Positions 63,931-64,000 of a stretch of DNA of 64,000 bases are shown here, piece by piece. Origin of the DNA: Pseudomonas sp. R5-89-07 (lineage in GTDB: Bacteria; Pseudomonadota; Gammaproteobacteria; Pseudomonadales; Pseudomonadaceae); NCBI RefSeq assembly GCF_003851685.1, contig NZ_CP027727.1:992001-1056000 (forward strand), read 5' to 3'. Position numbers and translations under genes: made by a program. Under the pieces are notes generated by a model. The model made no database searches, was not told the origin of the DNA, and saw nothing but the letters and a program-made list of their open reading frames with translations. The first letter of the stretch is position 1, and each line of letters begins with the position of its first letter.

Positions 63931-64000
63931 ATGACGACGCGTACCCGTATCCTCACCGGCATCACCACCACCGGCACGCCGCACCTGGGCAACTACGCTG
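63931..64000 (+). CDS. trpS: Tryptophanyl-tRNA synthetase, start only
   Basis: The first 23 codons (MTTRTRILTGITTTGTPHLG..) with the class I HIGH-like PHLGNY motif; the gene runs off the right edge. The sequence matches my memory of Pseudomonas TrpS. Confidence 0.85.
   Translation, partial: MTTRTRILTGITTTGTPHLGNYA

Overview
The window is chromosomal DNA of a fluorescent Pseudomonas, most likely the P. fluorescens group. This rests on three things: gene order matching what I remember of the P. aeruginosa PAO1 stretch around PA4541.1 to PA4493 plus PA4441-PA4439, GC-rich codon use, and two families of intergenic inverted repeats of the REPIN kind described in P. fluorescens. No database search was run; identities come from motifs, length and gene order.

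Positions 1-5130 are the end of an integrative and conjugative element of the pKLC102/PAGI/PFGI-1 type. Eight minus-strand genes, nearly all overlapping by 4 bases, run from a Soj/ParA ATPase at the element edge through a DUF2786 protein, an HNH endonuclease and a DnaB-type helicase to an unidentified partial gene. The element stops at a copy of the 3' end of a tRNA-Lys gene (5083-5130), the expected attachment site. Chromosome resumes at tRNA-Pro.

5131-22168 is conserved core: ndh, small DUF proteins, a CbiM-like membrane protein, the type IV pilus set coaE-pilD-pilC with divergent pilA (pilB is absent from its usual place), tRNA-Thr, nadC, a DUF1631 protein, ampDE, a chemoreceptor, tatD and fruR. 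22314-27966 is the fructose phosphotransferase operon fruBKA with a FruR operator. A PhoD-type phosphatase with a candidate Pho box follows. 29819-36439 is an iron locus: piuB-like reductase, TonB receptor piuA, hydroxylase piuC and a Sel1-repeat protein. A RHH/ParE-type toxin-antitoxin pair sits between it and an ornithine/lysine decarboxylase (speC) whose leader contains a terminator-like hairpin.

38790-42241 is an osmoprotectant ABC transporter operon, then prfC and two small exported acidic proteins. 45255-57858 is a large dipeptide uptake region: dppBCDF, four paralogous binding proteins and an OprD-family porin, so outer-membrane entry, periplasmic capture and inner-membrane transport are encoded together. 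The window ends with a SIMPL-domain protein, the RoxS/RoxR two-component pair, an SbmA/YddA-like ABC transporter, a ZapG-like protein, an alpha/beta hydrolase and the first codons of trpS.

Points that most merit a second look: a REPIN apparently inserted inside a palindrome of another REP family (44229-44370), the candidate attenuator before speC, the missing pilB, the duplicated leader before the two small acidic exported proteins, and the palindrome covering the soj ribosome binding site at the element edge.
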